From Quercus robur (Eukaryota > Streptophyta > Magnoliopsida > Fagales > Fagaceae): 64,000 nt of DNA. Of this stretch, positions 46,916 to 58,099 are shown piece by piece. The stretch is from contig NC_065541.1 of NCBI RefSeq assembly GCF_932294415.1, positions 51,314,290 to 51,378,289 of the forward strand, written 5' to 3'. Each line of letters starts with the position of its first letter. The first letter of the stretch is position 1. The notes beneath the pieces were generated by a model that ran no database searches, was not told where the DNA came from, and worked only from the letters and a program-made list of their open reading frames with translations. Both the position numbers and the translations under genes were made by a program.

Positions 46916-48024
46916 TTAACTACATGATCTTCGTTTTGCCATGATTTCCTCTTGGAGTTGTTCATAAAAAGCTTTTTGTGCTCCGGTTAAGCCACTTGTA
47001 TCTATCATCATGATTCTCTCTTCCTCTAACCTTTCTTCTCGCTCACATTTTTTCTTCTCAATAATCATTCTTTCCCTCTCAATCTTAAGTTTTTCTTCCC
47101 TACTTGCCTTTTCAATTGCAAGTTTTTCCCTCTCAAAAGACATTTTTTCCTCTTCCAACCGAGTTACATCCTCAATCAATTTCAATTTTTTGTTCAAATA
47201 TTCCCCTACATCTTTTCCGGCGGCTTTGTTCTTTCGGATGGCCTTTTCGGCCTTCCTACCAATAGGTCTCTCCAAGTTAGAAGTGTCACCAAGTCCGGAC
47301 CCACAATCCCCTTCACTAATAGATATTGGCTCTGAAGTTGGAGGCACATATGATCTCGATCTAGCATTATTAGGATCGGCAAACTTTGGTTGGTCCTTTA
47401 ACATGAGCCAACAATGATCAAGAAGAAAGGGTTTCTTGTACTTCTCTAAATACAAAGCCTTCGCATTGATAATCTAAAAAAAAAATTAAAACAAATATAA
47501 CATAATTAATATTATCAAACTATTGGTGAATGAACATTTTAACACTATTGTAATATAATTTATACCTTATCTTCTTCGGTTATACCACTTTGATGAAGTG
47601 CGTTAATTTGAGCCATACACCCAGCAAACTTATTTGTCTTTTCACTAATCGTACCCCAACGACTTAGTAAGGAGATAACAGTGCGTGTGGTACCGGATGT
47701 ATTGTACTGCATAAAATATTCCCAAACTTTTTGACGAAAGGTATTTTGTGTTTGTTCATTACTGCTTATGGCATCAACACTAGTATTGAGCCATGCTGCC
47801 ACTAAAAGTTTATCTTCCTCTACAGTAAAATTAGAGCCCCGTTTTCCTTTTGTAGAAGAGGTATTTTCAACTTGTGGTGGTGGTGGAGGTGGAGAATCAG
47901 AAACTGACGTAGGAGTATTTTGAGACGTTCCCAAAAATTGAGAGTCAATTTCTATATCCCCGTTCATGATACCCGTGATAAATGTTAGGTCTCTATGTAA
48001 CTCTGTGTCCCTACGTGACTCCAT
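46916..48024 (-). CDS. PIF/Harbinger ORF1, Myb/trihelix and NAM-associated domain protein
   Basis: complement(46916-47473, 47566-48024): exon 1 is 153 codons ending EEDK at AAG|GTATAA, exon 2 begins after a T-rich ...TAG acceptor with [16 protein letters not shown]; 338 residues in total. The N-terminus has a proline run (PPPPPPQ). Residues 60-140 are SANT/trihelix-like ([38 protein letters not shown]), expected to bind DNA or the transposase. The second half matches the NAM-associated C-terminal domain, with a [18 protein letters not shown] motif and a long charged coiled coil ([21 protein letters not shown]). In this superfamily ORF1 helps the transposase bind the ends and enter the nucleus. 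It lies upstream of the transposase in the same direction, separated by about 0.5 kb. Both exons are open. Confidence 0.88.
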
Positions 48025-48132
48025 AAAATTAGAAAATATATATATAAACTTCCCTGCACACAGAAAATTTCCAAACTAACATTTATATCGACACAACAAA
48101 TTACATAGATAAATTACACAATAAACTTACAT

Positions 48133-48185
48133 TTATATTACAGAGACATTTTTTTTTTTTGATAGGTTATATTACAGAGACATTT
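48133..48185. repeat. Minimal poly(A) retroinsertion inside the Harbinger element
   Basis: The 19-bp repeat TTATATTACAGAGACATTT (48133-48151 and 48167-48185) flanks a T run with GATAGG, upstream of ORF1. It must be younger than the Harbinger element's arrival or part of its lineage. Confidence 0.75.
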
Positions 48186-48639
48186 ATATGAGCCATGAGT
48201 CAATTTTGGTTTTATGCAACACAGGAACGTGGTTTTGTGCACACAATTTACACTAACAACAAAACATAGCTTTCCCGCACAAATTCACACAACCAATTCC
48301 AAGGGCACAGAGACCACAAATTCACACTAAGAGACCACATAATCCACACAACCAATTCCTGCAAATAGAAAATTCCCAATACAGAGTGCACAGAATCCAC
48401 TCAACAAAATAACACAAAATTTCCAAACACAAAATTTCCAATACAGAGACACATAATCCACACAACCAATTCCTGCATAATCCACACATAATCCACACAT
48501 AATCCACACAAAATTTCCAACCACAAAATCACACTAAACCCAGAACAGAAAAAACAGAAAAAATTCATGTGCACAGAGACCAAATAACAGAAAAAATTCA
48601 CTACAATAGAAAAGAGAGAGCACTGACCTGAAGTGGATC

Positions 48640-49060
48640 GGCTGGGACGGCGACGGCGACGGCGACGGCGTGGGCTGGGCTGGGACGGCGACGGCGTGGA
48701 GAGCTTGATGAGTGAGATGAGAGCTTGCGACGGCGACGGACGGCGACGGTGACGAGTGAGGGAGATGAGCTGGAGTGCGATGAGCGAGGGAGATGAGTGA
48801 GGGAGATGCGGCGACGGCGTGGGCTGGGTTGGGCTGGGACGGCGAGGGACGGCGTGGGCTGGGCTGGTCTGTGGCGGCGACGGTGATGAGTGAGGGAGAT
48901 GAGTGAGGGAGATGCGGCTGGGACGGCGTGGCTGGGCTGGGCTGGGACGGCGAGGGACGGAGTCGGGCTGGGTGGTCTGTGGCGGCGACGGTGATGAGTG
49001 ATCTGGGAGTTGAGAGTGAGGGAGAAGGAGTTGAGAGTGAGGGAGAAGGAGACGGTGAGA
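48640..49060. repeat. G-rich tandem repeats upstream of Harbinger ORF1
   Basis: GGCGAC hexamers (48650-48670) are followed by two copies of a ~95-105-bp unit (about 48792-48885 and 48899-48992) containing GCTGGGACGGCGAGGGACGG and GTCTGTGGCGGCGACGGT. This lies where the ORF1 promoter is expected. Confidence 0.85.
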
Positions 49061-49270
49061 TATAAAATAAAAGAATGAAAAAAAGTGAGTGGGAGTGATT
49101 ATTTTAATCGGCTGATGATTAAAAATTTTTTTTTTTTTTTTAGATGAGTGCTACAGTGCACATCTATCTTTAGATGTGCACTGTAGCAAATCAGCCAAAT
49201 TTTATGGCTTTAGCTCCACTGCTGTGGGCTTATTTTGCTATATTGGTGGAGCTAAAATAGCATTATAGCT

Positions 49271-49296
49271 TTTTAGCTCCACTGCTGCAAATGCTC
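49271..49296. repeat. Right terminal inverted repeat of the Harbinger element
   Basis: Read inward it is GAGCATTTGCAGCAGTGGAG then CTAAAA. Followed by the TTA duplication. Confidence 0.92.
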
Positions 49297-49299
49297 TTA

Positions 49300-49776
49300 A
49301 CATGGTGGAACCTATCATGATTCATATTTATCTACGATCATTGCAGAGGTCACCATTCACCAACTTATGGATTTATATAAACTGTGAGCTCTAGATGTTC
49401 ACTTCCCACATAGTTTTGTATATATTTACATGTCTGTCTTGATTGCATATAAATACAAAGAGATGTGGTGTTCTCATTGTTGAATGATATCTGGATAGTT
49501 TGGAATGGAGACACGAGCTTGATTGAGTTTTTAGCTCTCTAGAACAGTTTTTTGGTTCTTTTCCATGGTATGATCTCTTTGTAAAATTCCTTTTTGCCAA
49601 ACCTAATACATAAAATGGTTTTCTCATGTAATGATTTTGAGAGGCAAAGGCTTAAATTGTGCTTGCGTAAACAGAAATTTTGAGTCTCCTATTCTGTTTC
49701 CTCTTTTGTGGCTTGAAAATGAACTCTATGAACTAGTATGTATACTCGTCTTAGTTTAGTTTTTCAGTCCTTGCAG
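49300..49776. other. Region before the PRD3-like fragment
   Basis: No exon of the expected N-terminal part of PRD3 was seen here or upstream of the Harbinger insertion. A TTTTTCAGTCCTTGCAG acceptor ends the region. Confidence 0.4.
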
Positions 49777-51454
49777 AGATTTGGTTCTCAAGAACCAGAA
49801 AACTCTGTAAAGAAGATTTCTTGCTTGCCTCAACCTAGTTGTACACAAGAAGAGAGTCAAATGCAAATCTCAAGATCTTCATCCAATCTAATGCGGAAAT
49901 GGAATTCTGCTTCTGTTACAGATCATAGAAGTAAGTTCAAAATTTACTTTGTTTTCTTGAAATTGTTTAAGTATCTTTGTATGTGCTGTAAAAATATTAC
50001 TAGAAAATGTGGTTTCCTTTCTTTACGGTTATGCAAAAGTAGGCATGTCAATTAAGATTTTGTTCTTGATTGCTTTCACGGATATTGAACTCTTTATTTG
50101 CCTGAGCAGGTCAGATTAGTGAAGAACTTGAACATCGAATTGGATTGATGGAAACTTCATTAAACAGGTTTGGAATGATCCTGGATTCTGTTCAGAGCGA
50201 TGGCATGCAACTAAACAAAGGAATGAAAGAAGTTTCACTGGAGAGTGAGTAATCTAGTCCAACAATCAATACATTACAAAGTAGGATCTGAAGAGAAACT
50301 ATATAACTCAATCTTTAGAAGTAATACTGTCATTTTCTATATAAGAGACTTGTGACATAAAAACCAGGAAATATTTACTACTTTCATGAAATTTCAGATG
50401 AATTAAGTTTACTTATTTGATGTTGATGTGTGGCTTTACTTATGGTTTGGTTGCATTTGATGATGAATTTGCTTGATTTGAATTATGTAAAGATCTTCAT
50501 CTATTAGGTAGGACTTAGTTAGATTTGATGAACAGTGAACACAATAAATTGTTCAGTGCGAACAACTGTGCTTCCAAATCTATATTGTATGCAATCTAAA
50601 TAATTGGGGAACATAATTAACAAAATAATTTTCTTATGTTTTCTCAAATTTGATTCAGTGGACAGCATACGGCGGAAACTGATTGTTCGAGATAACTTTC
50701 TGCAGTCAGTGGTAAAGCCTTCTGATGTGATGTTTGAGATATGGTTTCTTCTAACACGATTGAGATATGGTAAACCAGAACAAGGGACATGAAGATTTGA
50801 AAGCTAGCGTTGCTGGGGGATTTAAGTTGATATCTGATCGGCTTAGCAAAGATATATATCAAGAGTTCAAGACAAGTTACAGGAGATTTTCAAGGTGGTC
50901 TCAACCTTACCACAGCAGGTGGAAGCATCTATATTGAGATTACAAGATAAGCTCGGCAACACCCTCTTCAAAGAAGTGCAAGTATGTACGATGTCGTAAT
51001 GGAAACTGCTGATATATGTGTGATTCAAGGCTTTAAGATAATTCATTTTGTGGTCCTTGTTTGACTGTAGTAAATGTTTTATTGAATTTTATTTCTTTGC
51101 CTGACACAAACAATGCTCAAATCTTCCCTAATCTCTTTCTTTTCAATTTTCTCAACTCAATATTTCTATTATAAATATTAAATAATGTAATGCCTCTCAG
51201 CTTATTGAATGCCTTTTTTCTTCATCAATTATTCTCAGGCAATGGCTTGCAGCCTGAAGACTCCTAACCAATAATCTATAGCAGCCTCTGTCCTCCTCCG
51301 AGAGGTGCTTTATTCTTATTGGATAATGACCCATGAGCTTCTTTAAGTAATCTGTGTAGTGAATGTGTGATCTCAAAAAACCTCTTACATTTATCAATCT
51401 GCAGGGTACTGACCAACGTGATACTTCACAGAGATATGCAAAGCCTCCTAGGGA
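49777..51454 (+). pseudogene. PRD3/PAIR1-like meiotic recombination gene fragment
   Basis: Six exon-like blocks with GT-AG borders: 49777-49930, 50110-50244, 50659-50711, 50779-50981, 51239-about 51300, 51405-51454. The first three are in phase and encode RFGSQEPENSVKKISCLPQ, SSSNLMRKWNSAS, then QISEELEHRIGLMETSLNRF with GMILDSVQSD and MDSIRRKLIV. I recognise this as the central part of PRD3 (rice PAIR1), needed for meiotic double-strand breaks. In the fourth block the frame of KGHEDLKASVAGGFKLISDR is lost before LQEIFKVVSTLPQQVEASIL by an indel near 50870, and the fifth block has a TAA soon after LKTPNQ. The N-terminal exons are missing. Likely a non-functional partial copy. The identity is from memory of the family, not from a search. 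Confidence 0.62.
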
Positions 51455-52013
51455 GTATGTAAAACTCAGTTTTTTTTCTGTTGGATATAGTCCTGCTTAA
51501 TTGGACAAGTTACATCCCCTATCCGATCCTCAGAAATAATGTGATCTCCCTAAATGTTTCAAGTATCAACTGAAACTTAAAGTCTAGCTTCTAGGATATA
51601 TTCTTTACTTCTCTTTACCTGCCCCTGCCCTGGAGAGGGCTAGAAAGGATTTCTTTTTTATTCGTAAGTTACATGCACACACTCAATGTTGAACCCATGA
51701 TCTCATCCTTCATCTTTCTTATAAAATAAGGAGTGTCATTTAAGCTAGAGCTCATTGGAAGAAATCTAGAAAGGATAGACTAACAATAGATTCATTTGAA
51801 ATCATCCGTTGACTGAAATGGAGGGTCAAGAAATCTCTTGATCATTTCCAAAAGGGAAGAAAGAAAGATTTTATAAGCACATGCATGAAGATGGTGTTCA
51901 AATCAATAACTCCTGTTATTGTTTTTGTAGAGCTTTAAATTGTCTGGTGCTTGGTTGTAGTGTTCCTAGTTTAAAACTAGAGTCTTCTTCCGTCATTGTG
52001 ATCAGGAATTTAG
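51455..52013. other. Spacer between PRD3-like fragment and second kinase copy
   Basis: No gene recognised. The 3' part is the downstream flank of the minus-strand kinase copy. Confidence 0.4.
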
Positions 52014-52069
52014 AATATTTACAGTGTGCAAGCTTAGAAATTAGGATCATCCTGCCTGACGTGTTATGC

Positions 52070-54155
52070 CTACTGTCCAGCCGTCTCCTCAAAGCCTCTG
52101 CTTGATGTAAAAAACCTTGTACTCGAGTCTGCCGCTAGAACTTGAAGATATTTCCTCTTATGGCCAGGGGATGAGGATGAGGCCACACATGAAGCTCTCA
52201 ACGGTTCAAGTACCTTCCTGACCTCTGAGCTAAGGTCTGGTCGGTTCCTTTGGTACCTGTCACAACACCTCAAGGCCAAGTGAGCCAACTCTTCAGCAGT
52301 CTTAATTGGCCAGTCTCCAGCCAAAGGATCCAAGAGGGATGGCAACTTTCCAGCATCTAAGGCAACTTGCACGTCGTTTTCCATTTCGAAGTGTGGTCTC
52401 TGGCCCGTCAACAATTGTAGTAATATGACTCCAAATGAGTAAACGTCTGACTTCCTAGTAAGCTTTCTTGTTTCACAAAACTCGGGATCTATGTAATGGA
52501 AAGTGCCCTTTGGGTCTGTAAAATGACACAGTGTTGTATCGTTGCTTGATCTTCTTTCATGGCATAATATACGGCAGAGTCCAAAGTCACTAAGTTTACT
52601 CTTAAAGTTGGCATCAAGAAGGATATTAGAGGGTTTCAAATCACCATGTACTATGCTGTGAGGTTTTCTAGAATGAAGATAAACGAGGACGGAGCACAAC
52701 TCTGTGACAATGTGTATTCGAGTTTGCCATGATAATGGAGTACTTTCGTTCTTGCAGTTGAGCCGATCTTCAAGGTTTCCATTGGGATGATACTCATAGA
52801 CGAGGACAGAAGCTTCAGAACAATATCCAATAAGTCTGACTAGATTGGGATGCGTCAGCTGACTCAATGCACGAACCTGATATACAACCAACTAATCAGA
52901 AAGAAAGACAAACTTTTGATCCAACTTATTCTTTCTAGGTAGTGGAAAAAAATTTCGAGATAGAGAAGTGCGTTAGATATTACTAGCTTGTTTTGATTAC
53001 AGAAAAGAGTTACAAACTACTAATTAAGTTGTCACCTTATGCATATTATACTAGCATAAAGTCATAAACCATGATTTTACGAGTGCAAAGCGCATGAAAA
53101 GCAAGTACCGCAGCACGTAGTATTAACTATAACTACGTAAGGTTGTAATTGGACTATAGGAAATTTTGTACTACCTGAGCATATTGTCTCATTCTATAGG
53201 CTACAGTCAACCGATAATTTTGTAACGTAATTATATACACCTACATAACATAATACTGTATGACAGAATGTAGTTACAGATAAAATGCTTAAGTGAATTG
53301 TACTTAAAAATGAAATATATATATCAGATCAGGAAAAATGAAATATATATATATATATATCTCCTAATGCTTTGGTATGCAAAGAGAAATTTACAGTAGT
53401 TAAATTTATCAACATAAATGAATGATTACAGATACTCTCCAAATAAACAGGCATCTACATAATTCCAAATTATTTAAGCAACTGATCATCTCATCATCAT
53501 ATATAGAAGATCGAGTTGGATGCACCAAAATTTTTTATCAATTTTTCAACAAATTTGACATATTCTTTTGGTTGAGATATCAATTAAGATCAGAATATAG
53601 TAAACAGCTTAACAACAAACAATAAAACTATACTAATCTCACCCTAATATTGAAATCATAGCCAAAGGTCAAATAAATCTTTACCTAAATAAATTATTAA
53701 ACTGATTTTCAAATGAATACACAAACCTCCATTCCGAATTCTGAGGGGCCTTGCGAGCCATTAGATTTTAGACTCTTTATAGCAACTTGGTTTTGACGCA
53801 GGAGACCTTTATAAACGTTCCCATATCCTCCTCGTCCAATTATAAGGGAATCATCAAAGCCTTGAGTAGCTTCTTCAATCTCAGAGGGCAAGAACTCAAA
53901 CATTTGAATAGAGGCCTCCGCTTGTTTACTTCTCAACCCTTCAGCTTCTTGCAGTGCATTGTCACGCTCAATCTGCAACTCATCTCTCTCTTTTTGTAAC
54001 ACTTCATTTTGGCTCTTTAATAATGCTTTTTCTTCTTTGGCAATCCGAAGTTCTTCCATCATTTGGTCTTTCAGATTCTTCAACTTTTCAAGTTCTTCTC
54101 TCTCTTTCACTAGTGCTTCCTCAACTTCTTTCCTTTGTTTCACCTCTTCTTGGAA
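52070..54155 (-). pseudogene. Second copy of the kinase gene, only the last two exons in the window
   Basis: complement(52070-52876, 53727-54155). The upper exon has exactly the same length (429 nt) as exon 7 of the first copy and carries the coiled coil and GRGGYGNVYKG loop with VAIKSLK. The lower one has the rest of the kinase (HGDLKPSNILLD, KLSDFGLC) and a longer tail than copy 1 (VRKVLEPLRASCVASSSSPG, ending GFEETAGQ). Catalytic residues are intact and both exons are open. Exons 1-6 are not found: the Gypsy element begins at 54854, about where exon 6 would approach. They may lie beyond the other end of that element, outside the window. So it is either a gene split by a very large intron insertion or a disrupted one. 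It also lacks a U-box. Confidence 0.72.
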
Positions 54156-54389
54156 CTGTTGATTGGGTTATCAAAACTTTGAGTAAGATTTTGAACCTTT
54201 TAACATTTATAGTGGTATAATTTTCAATTATATAGTTCATATAATAGTATAAGGTGTGCAGTGTGTGCTGCGTGTTGAGTATTCTACTCAGGAACAAGAA
54301 ATATTCTTAAGGCACTGTTTTTAAAATATTTTATAAGAAATTATTTTATGTATCATGTATCCTACTTATCATGCACAATAATATTTATC

Positions 54390-54442
54390 AACTTCAAATA
54401 TATTATTTTCTCAAAAAAAAAAAAAAAACTTCAAATATATTA
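54390..54442. repeat. Minimal poly(A) retroinsertion with an empty-site paralogue
   Basis: The 16-bp repeat AACTTCAAATATATTA (54390-54405 and 54427-54442) flanks TTTTCTC plus a run of A. The first kinase copy at about 32215-32230 has this 16-mer once with nothing inserted, showing the unoccupied state. Confidence 0.85.
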
Positions 54443-54853
54443 TATGTCATTAGCTAGAAAGAATAATCAACCATATGAACCACTTACTTGAGTATATTGA
54501 CAAATATTTAATTATTACATTAATTTAAATGCACTATTATCTTTTAAATTCCTATTTCAAAAATATATCTTAGATTCCTAATTGCATGTAATCAAAATTG
54601 CTTTTATCTTTTGTTGTACTTAGTTTTTATTATTGTGAAAACGATTAAGTTTGAGTAAGAATATCTTATTCCAAATTAATTGTTTCTTATAAATCTTATA
54701 TAAAATAATATTTTAAATAATAATGTAATTAAATTGTTAAAGAACTATATAATTGAAATTATGAACTTAGATTATCAAGAATAAAGTTTCTGCTTTTATG
54801 TATATAGATATTAGTCGTAACTCATGTATTACACTAGAAAGTTTAACATAAGT

Positions 54854-55384
54854 TGTTCATACCCAATGGGCTTTTGATTATCCTACAATGGGCTTTTGAG
54901 TATCCTACAATGGGCAGCTCCTAAGTAGATTAACCCTAAATTGACTAAAGTGATTAACTTCTTTAATCGAACACCCAACTATTAATGCTCAGTTACTTTC
55001 CTAGTTCTCCCTCTCTGGTGTCTAACCCCTTTCTCTCAAGTGGTTTCCCTATTTATAGCCTTGCCTCAATGGGTTAGTAATGAATCTAATGATTTCCTCA
55101 TTTCTCCACTCATGTGGGAGGGGCCCGATTAAATTATTACTAACGAAAAGGGGTCCCACATTGGAAATAGGAGCCTTGGAACTAGTAATAGACACCAGTG
55201 ACTGTTTGGCAGCGATATTACCCAAGGCACTACCAAGGTTGTTAGGACCGAGCCCAAGTTGCACTGGGCTCATGGGCGGTATAACCACTGGACTGATCTG
55301 CTAAGCAAGGTAGTCCCCCCATTGTTTGGTACAAATTGTTTGGGCTTTTGACCTTGGACCAAGGGTCACAGGTCCATGACCGTA
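54854..55384 (-). repeat. 3' LTR of the Gypsy element
   Basis: 531 bp; on the minus strand it starts TGTACGGTCATGG and ends GTATGAACA. The partner LTR is outside the window. Confidence 0.75.
55051..55057 (-). promoter_or_regulatory. TATA box in the Gypsy LTR
   Basis: Minus-strand TATAAAT within GGCTATAAATAGGG, suitably placed in the LTR for transcript initiation. Confidence 0.5.
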
Positions 55385-55398
55385 CAATAGCCCCCCTT
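55385..55398 (-). other. Polypurine tract of the Gypsy element
   Basis: Minus-strand CAAAGGGGGGCTAT abuts TGTACGG of the 3' LTR. Confidence 0.75.
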
Positions 55399-55861
55399 TG
55401 ATTCTTTTCCCATTCTCAGGGATAAAATCAAAGATCCTTAATAAAGATTTCCATTTTACTTCTCGGGAATACCAACCGCTAGTTTCATTAATTACAGACA
55501 AGACAGTCCACATGTTTTGGGAAAATGGGTATGACAGGCTCTCCCATCCAACGGTTATGATTATCTGATGCTTCATGTACCGAGGCAATGCGTGTGACAG
55601 TTTCAAAAAGAGGTTGTAATTATTTCTCCCACTTGATTACACATTCAATGCTTGTTAACTTCTTTTGGCCTATAAAAATCATCTTCCATCTCTTTGTTTC
55701 ACTTTCTACTTCTTCCATTTTTGAGTGCCCTAAGTTACCGAGCACAAACTCCTTCCCGAGCAAATCCCTCTTAACATTTCTACTGTAAGTCATTTGCTTT
55801 TTCCTCTTCTCTTAAGTTTTCCTTCTAATTGTTTGATACATTAGAATAGGCGTTTCTCATC

Positions 55862-58099
55862 TTCTTAAGACCGAGGTTACCTTAGCCAATTTTAGGGCTA
55901 GATTTAACATCCCTTTAGACGTAGATGTAGCTTACTGTCATGAGGGTAATATAGCACTAGAACGACGTCCCTATGTAGTATTCTTCCCATTAATGTCTAT
56001 ACTAGAGGGTGGGGTGAGGTTTCCCGTAGACTTGTTAATACTTAGAACCCTTAGGTTCTACAGTCTTTGTCCTAACCAACTTCCACCCAATTTTTACCAA
56101 GTGGTGAGCAGTGTTAGCCAGTTAAATAACTTGTACGAGTTACACCTCAACCAACACCACATTAATTTTATGTATAGTTTGTGCAGTAATGAGAGGTCGG
56201 GGTATTAACTTAAAGTTAGGGACACACTAGTACAGTTGATATCGTGTTTTCCTGATTCTAACAGAAACTCAGCTGGAGAATTTGTTCAGGTGAGCAGCAA
56301 TTGGCTTACCAATGAGCTCACCTACCCGACCTCGCCCCGAGATAGTGGTCTGTACCACTCACATTTAATTTTAATTTCCTATTGTCACCATGATTTTGTT
56401 ATTTATTTTAGAGTTAACCTTATTTCATTTGAAAATGCTAATGACTCTTTCTAATTGTGCAAATGCTAAAAGATTCAAACCAGACCGTAACGCCATCCAT
56501 GTTCGGGATTTAAACTTCGTTCTTCGGTCTGAGATCTTTGTACACTTCGACGATCAGTTACGAGCCTTACACCTTATCCTTGGCTGTACTCTAGCATATA
56601 CTAGTTTTCAGGACCAAAGGCAAGTGCTGACAGTTGGAAGTCCCCTACTGTCTTACCTAGACGTTCGGTTTGGCAGACGCGGTATTTTACGGCCGAGCAG
56701 AACACAACCTTATTGAGGAACCCCACAAAGAGGCTCAAGTCGCAGATCAGGTAGAGGTTGAGTCGGTTAGTTCATCAAAGGAATCCGATATCAAAGACCC
56801 GAAAGACAAAATGGTGGTGCGACGGACCATGACCGTTGATAGATTTTTGCCTAGTGGGTGGCCACCTATGCAGCAGCAAGTTCCTCCTCCAACGCCCTGT
56901 GGATGAAAGAGACCTCGAAATGCCAACGAACCCTCTGAGAGGCCGGAAGTTATGCCTCCAAGAACCCCTCCTGCACCAACTGTGGCTCCTTTGACTATCT
57001 GGGAACCCGGCACAAATAGTCTTCCAACCGTGGAGGTGGGTTCAAACATAGCTTCTTACTCAGCACCTCCTTCCGTTGGATGGCAAAGTACTTTCATGCT
57101 TGGTGATAGTCCTCTCCCGGTGATAACCAGCTTAAGGAATTGGTCTGCCGAGGAGGGTGGGAAGATTGCACGGAGTTTGGGGCAAGCTCTACAATTGCCG
57201 AACGACGTGCATTAACTCTCGAACAGTACTAATGAGGCGGTGGCTGCCAGACTTCAATGGCATACTATTGCAGTAAGGCTTAATCCTTATCTTTCCCTTT
57301 ATTTCCTGCTAAAAACATATTATTATTATTATTATTATTTATTATCGCTATTCTTACGGTGTATCTCTTACATAGTTGTTTATTATTGCAGTGATAGGCG
57401 GCCCAACTAGCATACATGATGGAGGATTGGCTGAAGAACGCTACCAAGGAGGCTGACACAGAGAAGGAATTAAAGGAGGTTGTTGAAGCCACTGCAAGGG
57501 ATAGGGATAGAGCCACAGAGGCAGTTGAGGAAAAGGCTAGAAAAGCCGAGAGAGCACGCATTCTTGCCAAGCAAAGGGTAGCTTATCTAGAGACTAAACT
57601 CAGGGAGATGGAGCTCAAATTGGCCGAGGTAGAAAGCATAATATCAGCCAAAGATAAGGAAGTAGTCGAGCTGAAATCGGCCCTAAAGGAGAGCGAGGAC
57701 AAGTTCTACGACATGGGCTTTACCAATGCCGAGAAATCCCATGAGCCCGTTGTGATGCAGACACGGAGGTACGGGTTCAGCGAGGGGTGGATGGTGGTCG
57801 TGTTTGCCATGGATGTTCCTAAAGAATCACCATTCAGAAATCTCGATCAAATTCCTTACCCCAAACCTCCTCCTCCTCCAATTCAAAGTCTTGCTCATGC
57901 TGAGGACGAAGATAGTCAGAGCATAAAGGCTTTAGTAGAAGAGATTGATTCTCATGCCGAGCTAATTGACCTTGAGATCACCAGCAATTCGACTAGCGCA
58001 CAAGGACAAACACAGCCCCAACTTCCAGAGCCCAACCTCCAGTCTACAATGGATGCTACCCCTAGTCAACCCGAACAACCGCAGGACCTGACCGTTTGA
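55862..58099 (+). pseudogene. Antisense ORF of the Gypsy element, 'gypsy type transposon' (Transposase_28) protein
   Basis: Opposite to pol. The first part, from about 55862, encodes the domain with LANFRARFNIPLDVDVAY, FFPLMSILEGGVRFPVDLL and the CPNQLPPNFYQVV motif, which I know from the 'putative gypsy type transposon' domain (Pfam PF04195). A TAA follows SNERSGY at 56206-56208. Later parts have a Pro-rich stretch (56952-57215), an intron-like gap with a (TTA)n run, a charged coiled coil (57416-57750) and an acidic tail ending at 58099. Stops occur at 57213-57215 and near 57393. Such ORFs have no proven function. The protein would have been about 650-700 residues. Confidence 0.68.

Larger units (their letters stand above)
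44453..49296 (-). mobile_element. PIF/Harbinger DNA transposon, apparently complete
   Basis: Terminal inverted repeats of 26 bp (22 matches) and the 3-bp duplication TTA at 44450-44452 and 49297-49299 bound 4844 bp. Inside are both genes this superfamily needs, in the same direction: a Myb/trihelix-like ORF1 with one intron (48024-46916) and the DDE transposase (46419-45157), both open. Subterminal regions hold AT-rich and GC-rich simple repeats. It lies beside the PRD3-like fragment. This is the best candidate in the window for a recently active element. Confidence 0.93.
52014..54852. repeat. Segmental duplication, copy 2 (kinase 3' part)
   Basis: Aligns with 30018-32630 in the same orientation, including intron sequence. 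Ends at the Gypsy LTR start (54854). Confidence 0.85.

Noticed and set aside
48322-48601. Trp/Cys/Gly-rich open frames upstream of Harbinger ORF1
   Set aside because: They come from short local repeats (AATCCACACA words) and differ in all frames.
56747-57049. Minus-strand open frame over the Gypsy antisense ORF
   Set aside because: Shadow of the plus-strand Pro-rich part; the minus strand here should hold no pol domain and none is visible.
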